A model generated the notes under the pieces. It was given only the letters and a program-made list of their open reading frames with translations. It was not told the origin of the DNA and ran no database searches. Both the position numbers and the translations under genes were made by a program. From positions 21,050,497-21,114,496 of the forward strand of contig NC_039506.1 of NCBI RefSeq assembly GCF_003672135.1: a stretch of 64,000 bases of DNA, in the 5' to 3' direction. Positions 1 through 10,628 of the stretch are shown here, piece by piece; the first letter of the stretch is position 1, and each line of letters begins with the position of its first letter. This DNA is from Ooceraea biroi. Its lineage: Eukaryota; Arthropoda; Insecta; Hymenoptera; Formicidae.

Positions 1-166
1 TTCCGATATTTTTCAACGAGCTTGCCGCGCATCGAGCTTGATTTATTATTTTTCGAATGTTTTTTTTTAATTGGCGCAACGTAATAAACATTGATATCTT
101 CTTTGGGGAAAACTTCTATTATCCCTCTCGCCAAATCATACATAAAAGTCATCACTATTCAGACGT
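1..166 (-). CDS. SAM gene exon 4, partial, with apparent frame break
   Basis: From about 143 to the left edge one frame is open and strongly protein-like: LARGIIEVFPKEDINVYYVA, then a Lys-rich run and MRGKLVEKYR. The best acceptor (TTTTTCTTTAG, exon start 166) joins exon 3 in the frame RLNSDDFYV and then meets TGA at 138-136. The conserved frame is offset from this, and the two frames meet within about ten bases (135-145). A weaker acceptor at 128-127 (exon start 126) would join in frame but skip the RLNSDDFY segment. So this is either an indel-bearing (pseudogenised or mis-sequenced) exon or one using an unusual acceptor. Coding origin is clear; integrity is not. Confidence 0.7.
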
Positions 167-1273
167 CTAAAGAAAAACATCCAAGTTCTCGAAGAATTTT
201 TCGTGAGGTATTACCGAAAATAAGTTAAAATAATTTATATATCCTACCCTTTTACGTTGTTTATTATCGAATCAATTACGATCTCGATAATATCATTTCG
301 AGCTTGGCGTGAAAGAGGTTGATTTTTATACGCTCGTACAATTACACGTCCTTGTTCAGTAGAAGTTATTATTTCCTTCACATTAGGACGTAACGCGCGT
401 TCATAAGTCCTTTTGTCAATAAAGCACTTTTGCTTATTCACTTTTCGTAAATATTGCGAAGCATCATCGCTATTCTCGTCAGTAGATATACTTTCCGAAT
501 CGGATTCTTCAATATTTTCCTACAATGATATATATAATACAATATGGAAGGATACATATACGCAGTTAGCAGCATTTTAGTGAACACATTTAATCATATC
601 GAGAAAAAATCGTATTGGATAAAAAAAGATATCATAAATTCAATTAAATATGGTGCTAATTCAATAAAATATGTCATTAATTCCAATGAAATACATGACA
701 GATTCAATAAAATATGTTATTAACCCAATGAAATATGCTATTGATTTAATATAATACGTTAGTGGTAAAGAAAGGATAATATCAATCGTATACAGATATC
801 TCCCGTTTTATGAACTGTTCTTCATAAAAACGAAATTTTTTCGAATTTTTGTCGAATAGTGAAAAAGTATTAAAATAGGTTTTTCATAAAAATAATATTT
901 CGTAAAGCGAAAGTTCGTAAAGTAGTTAAATGTCATATATATTATTAAAATTATTTTACATTTCGTTTTTTCATTGCGATATGTGTCTTCCACTTTTTCA
1001 TAAAAGTTATCCTCGGTCCGACACATGGTATAATTTCTTTCAATAAATCGTCCGTTAAATCTTTCATTATTTCTTTTGTTATTCCATGTTCTAAAACATT
1101 TTTTACGTACATTAAAAATAACCGAAAAGGCGGTAATTTGGTAATATTTACTTTCATCAATAATATAAAAGTGTGAACGTTACGAGAAATCATATCTTAC
1201 CTTGAAAACGCTGAATACACGCTGCATCTATTCCCCATTCCTGAAGAAGGCTTCGAGTTTCTTCATCTGCCAT
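1..1273 (-). CDS. SAM-domain gene, 5' part (exons 1-4, truncated at left edge)
   Basis: Gene-level entry. Four exons on the minus strand join in consistent phase for the first three: 1201-1273, 960-1090, 248-519, then 1-166. The N-terminal ~65 residues look like a sterile alpha motif (SAM), a helical protein-interaction domain, with LLQEWGID, then DLTDDLLKEI, then GPRITFMKKW. An acidic Ser/Asp/Glu linker (EESDSESISTDENSDD) follows, then a region ending in GRVIVRAYKN and RNDIIEIVIDSI, then IIEVFPKED and a Lys-rich stretch. I recall this layout from uncharacterised insect proteins but know no function for it. The start is the ATG at 1271-1273, giving MADEETRSLL directly before the SAM helix. 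The fourth exon does not join in frame at its best acceptor, so this copy may be broken. The 3' end lies outside the window. Confidence 0.75.
248..519 (-). CDS. SAM gene exon 3 (acidic linker and conserved C-terminal block)
   Basis: 272 nt: 90 codons plus two bases. The acceptor CATTGTAG|GAAAAT opens directly on ENIEESDSESISTDENSDD, an acidic low-complexity linker. Next come SQYLRKVNKQKCFIDK, then TSTEQGRVIVRAYKNQPLSR, then RNDIIEIVIDSIINNVK. The donor is AAAGG|GTAGGA (GT at 247-246). Read without splicing, the frame stops at TAG 246-244, so the donor is needed for the conserved sequence to continue. Intron 2 (520-959) holds the 21-nt tandem array. Confidence 0.8.
641..767. repeat. 21-nt tandem array, six units, in SAM gene intron 2
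   Basis: Units start at 641, 662, 684, 705, 726 and 747, so the period is 21, 22, 21, 21, 21. The consensus on the plus strand is CAATRAAATATGYTATTA plus about 3 nt. The last unit is the most diverged. Related single words occur outside the gene near 1745 and 1864 (AATGAAATATGTTATTG, CAATGAAATAT), so the sequence family is not confined to this intron. Confidence 0.85.
960..1090 (-). CDS. SAM gene exon 2 (rest of SAM domain)
   Basis: 131 nt: two bases finish the Glu codon, then 43 codons from HGITKEIMKDLTDDLLKEII to KKRN. The acceptor is ATGTTTTAG|AACATGG (AG at 1092-1091), with a U-rich tract. The donor is CGAAAT|GTAAAA (GT at 959-958), weaker than exon 1's but in phase 0, matching the phase-0 acceptor of exon 3. 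The motifs DLTDDLLKEI and GPRITFMKKW are typical of SAM helices 3-5. Intron 1 is 110 nt. Confidence 0.8.
1201..1273 (-). CDS. SAM gene exon 1 (start codon, first SAM helix)
   Basis: 73 nt encoding MADEETRSLLQEWGIDAACI and QRFQ plus the first base of a split codon. The donor is CAAG|GTAAGA, with GT at 1200-1199, a strong consensus. LLQEWGI is the usual opening of a SAM helix. A second ATG at 1276-1278 is out of frame. Upstream is a GC-rich 5' flank. The split codon completes to Glu with exon 2, giving FQEHGITKEI. Confidence 0.82.
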
Positions 1274-1640
1274 GACATGCGCTATAATCACTTCTGTTAT
1301 AATCACTCGAAATATCACAATCAGTATCGATCACAATCACTATGTGGACTTCACTAAACTTATAATAACTTGTTATAACCGGCACGGGCAGAGACGGTTC
1401 CTCGAATACGTCTGATCAACGACGAAAGAAACACAAGATGTAGAAGACCGTTGAAAACAATGGAAAAACAACGCTGAGCGAGAAAAGGACGCAGAGCTCG
1501 AGGCTCGAGCGCCTGGAGTGGGGATAGCGGCACCGAAGTCCGAGCTCTGTTGCATGCCGAAACACGTACGAACTTCCTACGAAATGTTTTCAAGCTCTGT
1601 AACGGTTTGTTTCAATCACAGAACTGATTAACACATTAAG
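1274..1640 (-). promoter_or_regulatory. 5' flank of the SAM gene, probable promoter region
   Basis: This lies directly upstream of the inferred ATG on the minus strand. About 1380-1600 is a GC/CpG-rich island inside otherwise AT-rich DNA (for example GAGCTCGAGGCTCGAGCGCC), as expected for a broad CpG-type promoter. No TATA box is convincing. Assignment rests on position and composition only. Confidence 0.35.
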
Positions 1641-2229
1641 TATAATTATTTGTATCAATTATTTGTATCAACAGTATTTCAAAATTAAATAAATTTATTT
1701 GCTATTAAACAGCTAATTGGCGAAATTGCATATGCATTTCAAGAAATGAAATATGTTATTGGATCAAAAAATATTTCCAATGCCATTGCGTTGCTTGAAA
1801 CAATTACATAGTTCTTGGATTACATTTTTCATATAATAGTATTAAGAACATTATAGTTGAATCAATGAAATATTTTTCAATAACATAGATGCTATTGAAT
1901 CAACAGTTTTTTTTTCTCAGTGTAGTATTTGTGTTTGTTTGACTTATATTTGTTTGACTAAAATAACAATATTGTAGTCAACACATTATTTTATTGAATA
2001 AAAATTTGATTGTTTCGTTGCATTAAATCGTATTATTTTATGGAAAGATAACTATTATTTGAAATAGTACTTTAAATTTATTGATTCAAATAAGAGCGTT
2101 GTTTGTTTCAATGTTTCAAACGTACATTGCTGATAATATATAATTATAACAATATATTGATTCACCAAGCGACCGATAGATGGCCAGGTCAGGCGTGACG
2201 TTCTCGCTAGAAACATTTGCGTTATCACG
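1641..2229. other. AT-rich intergenic DNA with diverged repeat words
   Basis: No coding sequence recognised. It holds scattered words related to the 21-nt intronic array (near 1745 and 1864) and TTTGTTTGACT-type direct repeats (1930-1960). Confidence 0.5.
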
Positions 2230-2354
2230 TATAAATAACCATCCGGAAAACCGATTTAGCACCCTTTTCTACTAAACGCGATATTAATTCACGCGACATT
2301 TACAAAATGATTTTACTAATGTTGTTTGCATTAGTCTTTGTTTATAATATTTAA
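2230..2354 (+). promoter_or_regulatory. TATA-like box followed by a 15-codon hydrophobic ORF
   Basis: TATAAATA lies at 2230-2237. About 70 nt downstream an ATG at 2307 opens MILLMLFALVFVYNI and stops at TAA 2352-2354. The peptide resembles the hydrophobic core of a signal peptide, so this could be the promoter and first exon, or a decayed remnant, of a small secreted-peptide gene. No good splice donor follows and no mature peptide was found. A chance match in AT-rich DNA is the main alternative. Confidence 0.25.
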
Positions 2355-2458
2355 GTCACAAATTACAAATACAAATAGTACAAAATACATATTATATATA
2401 TATATATAAAATACATTTATACATTAATACATTAATTGGTCCACTTCTATGCCCAATG

Positions 2459-2495
2459 CTGGTCCATATATTATTGCCAGTGTCGAATCAGTACT
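2459..2495 (+). repeat. Dispersed repeat, copy 1 (37 nt)
   Basis: Matches 42678-42714 at 36 of 37 positions (A versus G within GTCGRATCAG). The shared part runs from CTGGTCCATATATTATTG through to CAGTACT. The flanks differ, so this looks like a fragment of the same element that is more complete at 42.7 kb. Confidence 0.8.
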
Positions 2496-4965
2496 ATAGT
2501 ATACTTCTAGGTCTATTTAATCTAATAATTATATATTTGTTTAAGTCAAAGAAAAAGTAAAATTCTTTGAAAAACTATTTTCTTTAAAGTAAACAAATAC
2601 TTTATTTGAAAGTCAAACAATCGTGTTTGTTGGTTCAAATATTAGTTTGGTTGGCCTATTCCAATAATTAAATTTCTTTGACTTGAACAAAATTTATTAA
2701 ATCCAAAGAAACGTTTCTCTCTGTGTAATTGCACTGTTAACGCGCGCGCGCCGCTTCGTGTGCATCTTTTTATCGTGCTATATCTCGAGCTAAGGAAACG
2801 GCTATTTCTCTTGCAAAGAAGAGAATACTCGAGTTGTTTCCTCGAAAGACGCTGTAAATATCAATTTACTTCGAGTGGACAGCGACACGCGGTCGTTACG
2901 GTGGATTTACGGACCGCTTTAACGACCAAACCGGCCTGACATAACGTAAGCATTAATGTTCATCGGCAGACACGCGGTCGATGTGGGTTACCGTGTCTTT
3001 ATTCGTACGTGATGAGCGTTAAATTAGAAGTGATGAAAGTTTTATCCCTAACCCTCAGGACACGCCGCATGTACAGAATCATAATGACTGTTTCGGTTAG
3101 TAGAAAACGAAATAATTACTCGCTTTGGACGAAAGTCGTCTAAAATTACAATGCTTCCCTTCGTGATTCGAAGCTTATAATTAATGTGGTTTGTTTGGCC
3201 TTCTTGCGATCGTTGTCGAAACCACATTAGTGACTAATAATTGTGACTAATAATTCTGGCTCTAATCGACTCCTTTCCCTTTCCTTCATATACTAAATTA
3301 AATGTCTTCTGTTCTAAAAATTATAACCCTCTATATCCGATATAATTTCTCATCTTTCCCCACATATTAAATGTTTCATCTCTCTGAAAAATCTATTTCT
3401 ATTGACATACGGAAATAATTCCTCATATTCAATATCCGCATGACTCGCAGCGCAAAGACTCGTCGCGGAATCGAGGCCAGCCATGACTTCACCCGCTTAA
3501 ACCCACCGCAAAATCAATCTTTCCTTCCCTCCCGCATTTACCCTTCGGGAAGCAATGCTATTTGAGATCACTCGCGAGAGAAGCCGCGAAAAAGTTAGCG
3601 CGGGCCGATATTGCGCTGTTTGATTCGTGTCGAACGTGGTTATGGACCCCCCTGTCATCTTTGTTGCGAGTGGCGGTTTGACAACAGCTAGAGGGTGCTC
3701 GAAAAACAGTGGCAGTGCCCGCTTTCCAACCCTCTCGCCGACCGAGCAATAATATTTTGCCTATCGCTCCTGTTTCGCGACGCGACGCCGTTCTCACGTC
3801 GATCGCATTATATTCCCGCGTCGTTGTCGCGTGCGTTGCTGTGTACCCACCTAAATATACTTTATGCACGCCGGCAATATGCTTGAGCACACACCGGCAT
3901 TCTGGGGTGGCAAACGAGGATGGGCGTCTCGCGCGAAGGCGAGGGGTTGCGTGTCGCCTCTCGTCTTCGATTTTCTGGAGGAGCGACTCGCGATACTTTG
4001 CGCGGTACCGCGTGTGCGATCTACACTTTACGATTGAATCCCGCGTCTAAAATCGATTTCATAAAGACGTACCATCTTCTTTTATTACGACGAAACAAAC
4101 CAGGGCTGCGCGACGAGCGGGAGGAACGTCGTTGATGAGAATTAAATTTGGTACTTTAAAGAGGCAATATGAAACGCACGGCGCCACTTTGAGGGCCAAC
4201 GTTTGTCATCAGGAATAATAACGTTAAGCAATAAAAAGATTCATTTCACCGTGCGAACCGCCGTGCCGTTACGTCTACTGAAAGAGACATCTAAACTATA
4301 CGCCAGTTCCGCAACAAAGCGCCGATTAAGCTTTCCTCATAACGCGCGTAACGCCGACGCGTACGTGATTTCCATAAACTTTCATACCGCGCGTTAGAGT
4401 GGAGGACAGGAAACGTTCTGCAGAACACAAACGTGCCGTCGTGCATAATTGAGCACGTTGCGATGCCACGACGGCTATCGCCAATTAGCCTGGTGGAGTG
4501 TAAAATGCGCGGTCGTCGTCTTCCTGTCTCGCGTGTACGCGACACGCTCGCTGCCGCGATCGTTCCGCTAAATAAAAGTAACGAGCGGTACCGACCGTTG
4601 TTTCCGGTGGACATTTACGTTTGCACGTTGCTCCACACGGCTGACGCAGGTTCGAGTCGATAGGGGTAGTAAAAATGGACGGAGTGCGCGGTGAGTTTTT
4701 ACGCGTGGACCATAAGCGAACTGCGGGTGGGCGAGTCTCCGTTACATATGTAACGCGGACTCTTGCGGTCGCAGAAACTCGAATCGGGATTTACACACCA
4801 GTACAATCGGTGATTCTGTGTGTCTCTCGGTCTACCTGTCTCTGTCTCACGTTTGAGATCACGTCAGCTCGATACCTCGATGGAACTGGAGCTAGGGGCG
4901 CGAGTACAATGCACGGGGGTGGCCCAGTTTGCGCGCGAGAAGAGATTTGCTTCTCTACTCCCAAC

Positions 4966-4998
4966 ACTCTCTCTCTCTCTTCTCTGTGTGTGTGTGTC
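4966..4998. repeat. (CT)n / (GT)n compound microsatellite
   Basis: CTCTCTCTCTCTCT then TCTCTGTGTGTGTGTGTC, a typical compound dinucleotide repeat. Confidence 0.85.
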
Positions 4999-5644
4999 TC
5001 CACATCTCGCTCCTCTATTTTAGGAAGTCCTCGTGGTCGCTTAAAGTTCAGATGTCTCGTGATAGATCACCGATTGCTTCTAATGAATCCATGAGGTCAT
5101 CTATCTCGCGTTAGGACACGTTAATATTAGACGCGCTGCTGCAAACTTACCGCGAATACCGTTCTAATTCGGAAATCTTTATTCACAAATCGTATATCGA
5201 GATCAAGACTGGAAACTTTGGCATTTGACATATGCGTAATTATCCTCGCTTATCCTTGCCGCGATGCAACGGATACACATTGAAGGAGGAAATGCATTCT
5301 GATAACTGAGACACAAATGGACAGACGAAGAAAAATATGGGAGACAGAAAGAGATGAAGGAAGAAACAGCGAGACAGGTGTTTCCGCCGGTTGAAAGTCG
5401 CTTTACTTCATAATCGCCCAGTTACACGGGGAATTACCGTCGTCGTGGGGCTTGCAACGTCGAGTACTGTGAACGTGGCATTAATCCAAGGAGAGGCTGG
5501 CTGGGTGGCTGGCTGGCTTGCTTGGCGAGTGCCGAGAGTGCGCGATAGAAAGAGTGAGAAAGAGAGAGCGAAGATGAGAGGAAGGCAGAGATGAGAGCTT
5601 AGAAAGACACGAAGGGAGTTCGGGACGAGGCGCCGTAACTGCAA

Positions 5645-5679
5645 AGAGAGAGCGAGATAGATAGGGAGAGAGAGAGGGG

Positions 5680-5710
<31 letters not shown>
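5645..5710. repeat. GA-rich polypurine tract
   Basis: About 65 nt of almost pure purine, mostly (GA)n with short AGCGA/ATAG interruptions. GAGAG words in such tracts can bind GAGA factor in insects; no function is shown here. Confidence 0.85.
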
Positions 5711-8640
5711 TCTTTCGTTCCTTCGACGTGCCGTCTCGGCATTAAATATGCATACCGCCCGACTTGACTACGTCCTGCGGGAAATGGAGATTTTATTACT
5801 CCGGTACAACCTAATGTCTCGTGCAAGTTTGAATTACCGCCGCAGGACGGTGACGGTTTTGCGCGCTTAAGCGCATCGTGAGCGCTTACTACAGCCCGAA
5901 CGCGAGGCCGCGCCGAGAGCCGGATTCATGATGCAAAACGCAAATCGGACGTCGGATATCCGCGCAAGAGTTCGAGCCGGAGCTACGCTGAAGAAGAGAG
6001 AGAGCAAAGAACGTAAAAGCGGTCCGCGTGTGCGAACACGTTTAATGGCTTGCATTTCCGTTGATAAACTGGCCCGCGGAAAACACAAAGCACCATAGCG
6101 GACGTACGAGTGCGCGCGATATCAATTTTATTGATAATAATGCAAAAGTGCGCGCCACGCGGGATATCGCATGGCCTCGCCGCGTGTTCCAACTGCTTTA
6201 AATTACGTAGTTATTTTGTAAATACGAAAAGATCAAAACCAAATTGTTGTGTCATTTATACGGCCTGCGTTGTTATTCCGCCGAAAAACATGTAGTGATC
6301 CCGTTACAGTAAATTGTGGCCGGGCTAAACGGACGATTGATCATGATTAATGTTGCCAAAAATGATCCGCGCATCTCGTGCAAGTCTCGCGCGCTCTGAT
6401 ATTTGCGTACGCGCGTTATTTAACACAAATTTCAATCCGAGATACACGAGGGCGAATATTACACGCGCACGCGCGACCAACGACGTGCTCCAAAAACGTG
6501 GTATTGCCCATTACGCGGTAATATTACGGCGGAAATCACGGAGAAAATCGGCCGTGCTGAAAATAGCAACAAATTAAGTTCGCGTGTATGCATTACGCAA
6601 AATGCGCGAGACGTCTGCTTCCCGCATGCAATCCGAATATGGGCACGTTTTTCGCGCATTATTCCACATGAGAATCTCGATACACAATCCCAGCTGTTCT
6701 TTTGGCGCACTGCGATCCGGCAAATTGCGCAAAAATTCGCAATTCTGATCAACTTCCACTCTGATTAACTTCTTTCAGCATCGACAGATTCATTATCCCG
6801 ATGCGTATCGAAGTTGCCCCCATTGTGCGTTACCGTACGCGCGCGTTGATAACGCGCTACTCGTCGATACTGGTGGCGAACGGTCGTTGCACTATTAAGA
6901 GTTGAAGTACGCAAAACTCGCGACAATGACATTGATCGTGATGATGCGTTCGTTATCCGCGACGCGATGCGGACGCGATCTCTGGCTTCTATCAGCGGCG
7001 CGCAGTGATAAATGCGGAGACGAGATAGAGTTAATTCGGCGTTGTTATCGAAATGCAATTTATGCACGCCGGGATGGGAAGGACCGCGGATCCGCGCGCG
7101 ACAAAGCGCCGTCATTTAATGTCGACAATGAAAACGGAACGTCGCCGCGAATGGTCCATTATCGGCTTTTTAAATATCGCTAATGAAGTGTGGCCTGATC
7201 GGCGATAAATGAAAAAGTTATCTCTGTGTGGACAGTCGGCGCGCGGACGCGGTCACAATCCATCTCTCCGCTTCGATCGCGCGCGCAGAGCGCACATCAT
7301 TACGGGACGCGTGGAAATTATCCGCCCTACAAAATAAGGTCTCCGCGATGATGCATTGTATAAAGGCGCCGCGATATATCAGTCTATAAACAATAACGTG
7401 ACATAATTGTAATCATACCATAATTAAATGCATCGTATCATTAATGCCACCGTACTTGATTAAAAATGAGTAAATAAATCCAGTATGTACATAATTAATA
7501 AATTAACTCTAATAAGAGACAAAGAGAGGGGGAGAGAGAGAGATTTGCCAAATTTGCGATATTCGGGTTGGCTTGTTTGTTATTTCGAAATTTGCTTGTT
7601 TGTCGGTCGAATTTTTGCCCGCGCGCATGCAATTCGGCAGATCATTTCAATTCCCCGTTGCCCGTGTCATTCGGAACGTCGGGTCCATTACACGCAAGGG
7701 CGCTTCAGTTTTATGGGAAACCCGTGGAATTTTCGTGTGGACCGACGGGGCGGAGGTAGCAGCAGGGGAGATGGGCGGGTTCATGCAACCCGCGCGGCGT
7801 TACCTCTCGTCCCAGGGGAGACGACCCTCCCTGGCCATGTTGGGCTGACTTTAGCGCGAGGCGTCTGAAATATCCACGAACCGGCAAGTGCCATCGCTTT
7901 TTCATTTAATGAATGAATAATGACGCGCGCCGCCAGTCATCCATCGCGCGCAGCAGGACGGATACCAAAACCAACCCTCGCCGGGGTGAGAGGCGCGACG
8001 CCATCGACGCGCCGACCCCCGCACGCGGTTCATTCCAGAAAACCACCCCTGACGCGAGCGGCAGCCCTCTCGCGCGGATATTATATGGAGATTTTTCTGT
8101 CTTTAGTAGCAATCGCGCGGAAATGAGACAGGTGACGTGACAGCCGGGTCCGGATGAATGAACATTGGTCGCGCGCGGTGGCGCATTCCAACCCCGATAA
8201 GGCAATCGTATCGCGGTCGAAGCCGGAAACTCGTTTATCATGAGCACGCAGCTCCCGCTCGAAGCGGGTAAAATCACCGAAATGAGAGGCGTATTCGGCT
8301 TTCCGACGAAAAAAATTACCTGATAATACGAGCGGATAAGTCACGTGAATAGGCGCGCGCGTACTCGTGGAATGGATCGTTGTTTTTCCGGGTGAAGAAC
8401 GCACGAGGGTGGCACGCGATCCTCGTTGGCTGCGATCTCGCATTTCCCTGTCGCGAACGGACGCTTTGATTTCCATTTCGCTTTATCGAAACGGTATCTG
8501 AGACGTTTACGAACACGGCTGATACGCATTGCGGTTACGAAAAGTACACGCATCCACGCGTACCCGCTCGCGCGATACGCGCGTGAAACATGGGGCTCTG
8601 TGTCGTTAAATATTTTACGACCGATTTTACGGGGCTTCAG

Positions 8641-8666
8641 GACCGGCCGCTTTTTTACGGCCGGTC
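8641..8666. repeat. Perfect 9-bp inverted repeat with T-rich loop
   Basis: GACCGGCCG (8641-8649) and its exact complement CGGCCGGTC (8658-8666) flank the 8-nt loop CTTTTTTA. It is stable as RNA or cruciform. No neighbouring gene explains it. Confidence 0.8.
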
Positions 8667-10560
8667 AGCGTATATATCCCGCGCACGAATGACACGAAAC
8701 TCCCGTCACGACACGGCGAAACTGCGCATACTGAAAAAAATGTGTGCACGCCTCGAGCACCGACGTGCGGTGAACTTTCGGAAGCACGAGATCCGCGGAC
8801 AAAAAGATCGCCGAGGTGAAACTGCGTGAGTTATGCCAGCTGCTAATGATTCAATTTGCCTGATGATGACAAACCACGTCGAGAGGAAAAAGCCGAGTCG
8901 CGTCAGACCAAATCATAACGGCGCAGTTAGCCGAGCGACATCCGAGAGAGTTCGCGCTCGCGTCTGCATTTTCGACGCGGTCCGGTGTGACGTAATGTGT
9001 ATGTCGGAGGTCCGGATCACTTCCGGGAGATGAGACGATGCAATCGTCCGGAGAGATCTCACAAGGGAATCGCGGCGTGTCGTTGGCATTGGCATTTCTT
9101 GGAGGAAAGAACGCGAGCTTCGAAACTCGGTACGGACTGAGGCCGTTTCGTAAATGTCTCCTCGTGTAACGGCTTTCTTATTGCCGTACAAGCGCGATGT
9201 TTCTCGGCGTGATCCTCACCCGAGCTCTTCGAGCTTCTGTTCGCCATCGTGTCGGAGGAGGACTACCCTCTGACCACCCCTTCGACTACATAACACTGGC
9301 ACGGTTCTTCCGGCGCGTTCTCGCCTCGAAAAAGTCTCTTTCCGGGTCTCGGCGAGATATTGATTGCCGCCGCGGCACAATCGCTCGTGAGCATAATGCC
9401 CGAATTTGTCGAACCATTCACCAGAAAGTTCGTTACACTAACGAGCGACGAATTATGCGCGTTTGTCGCAAATGCGAGCTGCGAGACTATCGGCGGCGGT
9501 GCATCGCGTGTGCACGACGACGCATCACGTTGCCTGGTAACCGCAGCTCTGGACACGGAGATATTAATTGTTGTACCGTGCGCGAGCACACACGGTGCTG
9601 TCTGTGAATTACGCTAAACTGAATGTGCTAAACTGGATGTGCAAGGAAAATTCGTCGCGTACATACGTGCAAAGCGGAGCGCGCTCATCCTGCGGATCAC
9701 GGCTCGTATGCGGCGCATTTTCCAGTACTGACGAAACTTATCAAGGATTGTAACACGACGAGACGTAAAAGTAAAGAGAGAGGTTGATCCCAGAGAGGAG
9801 TCCTGATCGGCAGGGAGTAATGGGAAGAGAGGAGCGAGTGATTCCGCGAGGGAACGAGTCGTACGGTCTTGGGAGGAACGTGAGATACGCTCGGTGCGTG
9901 CTCTTAGTTGTCCTGGTGTCAGCGTTTTTCGACATACTGCCATTTCGGCGTTTTCGGAGCTGCGTGCGCGTTAAAGCCATGTGCGTACCAGGACTGGCTA
10001 GTTACAAAAGCACTACGTACGCAAAATTCACTCGACTGCCGAAGAAACTCTCCGGCAAGTCCACAGCGAATGCAATCGTGCACTAATCATTAATATTCAA
10101 TAGCATAATATGCAATCATCGTTCTATTGAAATTCTATTTCTGCTAAATTGTCTATCTTTTCTCTACAAAATACCTTTTCCATCCTTCTACATGATTTTC
10201 GCACATTTTTTAACCATTTACACAATTAGTGCAATTTCCTGTAGCCGTAACTAACGTGAAACCTAAAGAGAAAAGTCCACTGATCGTTATCTCTATTTTG
10301 CGCGCAAGGCAAACAGAGCATTCGCTGAACAGAGGCAATCAAACGTGGAAATGCCTCATGTACACACGGGTTGCATACATAACGAAACGAGGTAAATTGT
10401 AAGCCTGCGAATTCGAGGCCACGCGGGACAAAGGGGGATAAAATAGCACGCGCTCCCTGCGCCTTCCTGTCGTGGTTCCTGTCGCGACGATTTAACGGCG
10501 GCAGTGACATTATGAGCCTCAATGAGAATTTAAACACCTCCGCCCGAAACACATCCGCGA
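8667..10560. other. CpG-rich intergenic DNA, nothing recognised
   Basis: Open frames up to 136 codons (9197-9607) are antisense to equally long ones and carry no known motif. From 10084 to 10240 the sequence is briefly AT-rich. Confidence 0.5.
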
Positions 10561-10562
10561 GT

Positions 10563-10628
10563 CGGCGGGGGCGCGCCGCGACAGTCCTGTCGCGCCCGCC
10601 GTGCTGTATTGAAATATATATTTCAATA
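10563..10628. repeat. GC hairpin followed by a perfect 22-bp AT palindrome
   Basis: GCGACAG-TC-CTGTCGC (10578-10593) is a 7-bp perfect stem flanked by further complementary GGCGGG/CCCGCC sequence. It is followed at 10607-10628 by a perfect 22-nt palindrome built on TATTGAAATATA and its complement. Two adjacent dyads of opposite base composition are unusual for this region. Confidence 0.8.

Larger units (their letters stand above)
2741..8640. other. CpG-rich intergenic DNA, no gene recognised
   Basis: Starts at the composition break near 2740 (GCGCGCGCGCC). The longest frames, such as 4675-5094 at 139 codons, are Arg/Ser/Cys-rich, overlap others on both strands and show no motif or matching splice structure. 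It contains the simple repeats listed separately and a (GGCT)-type run at 5497-5520. Confidence 0.55.
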
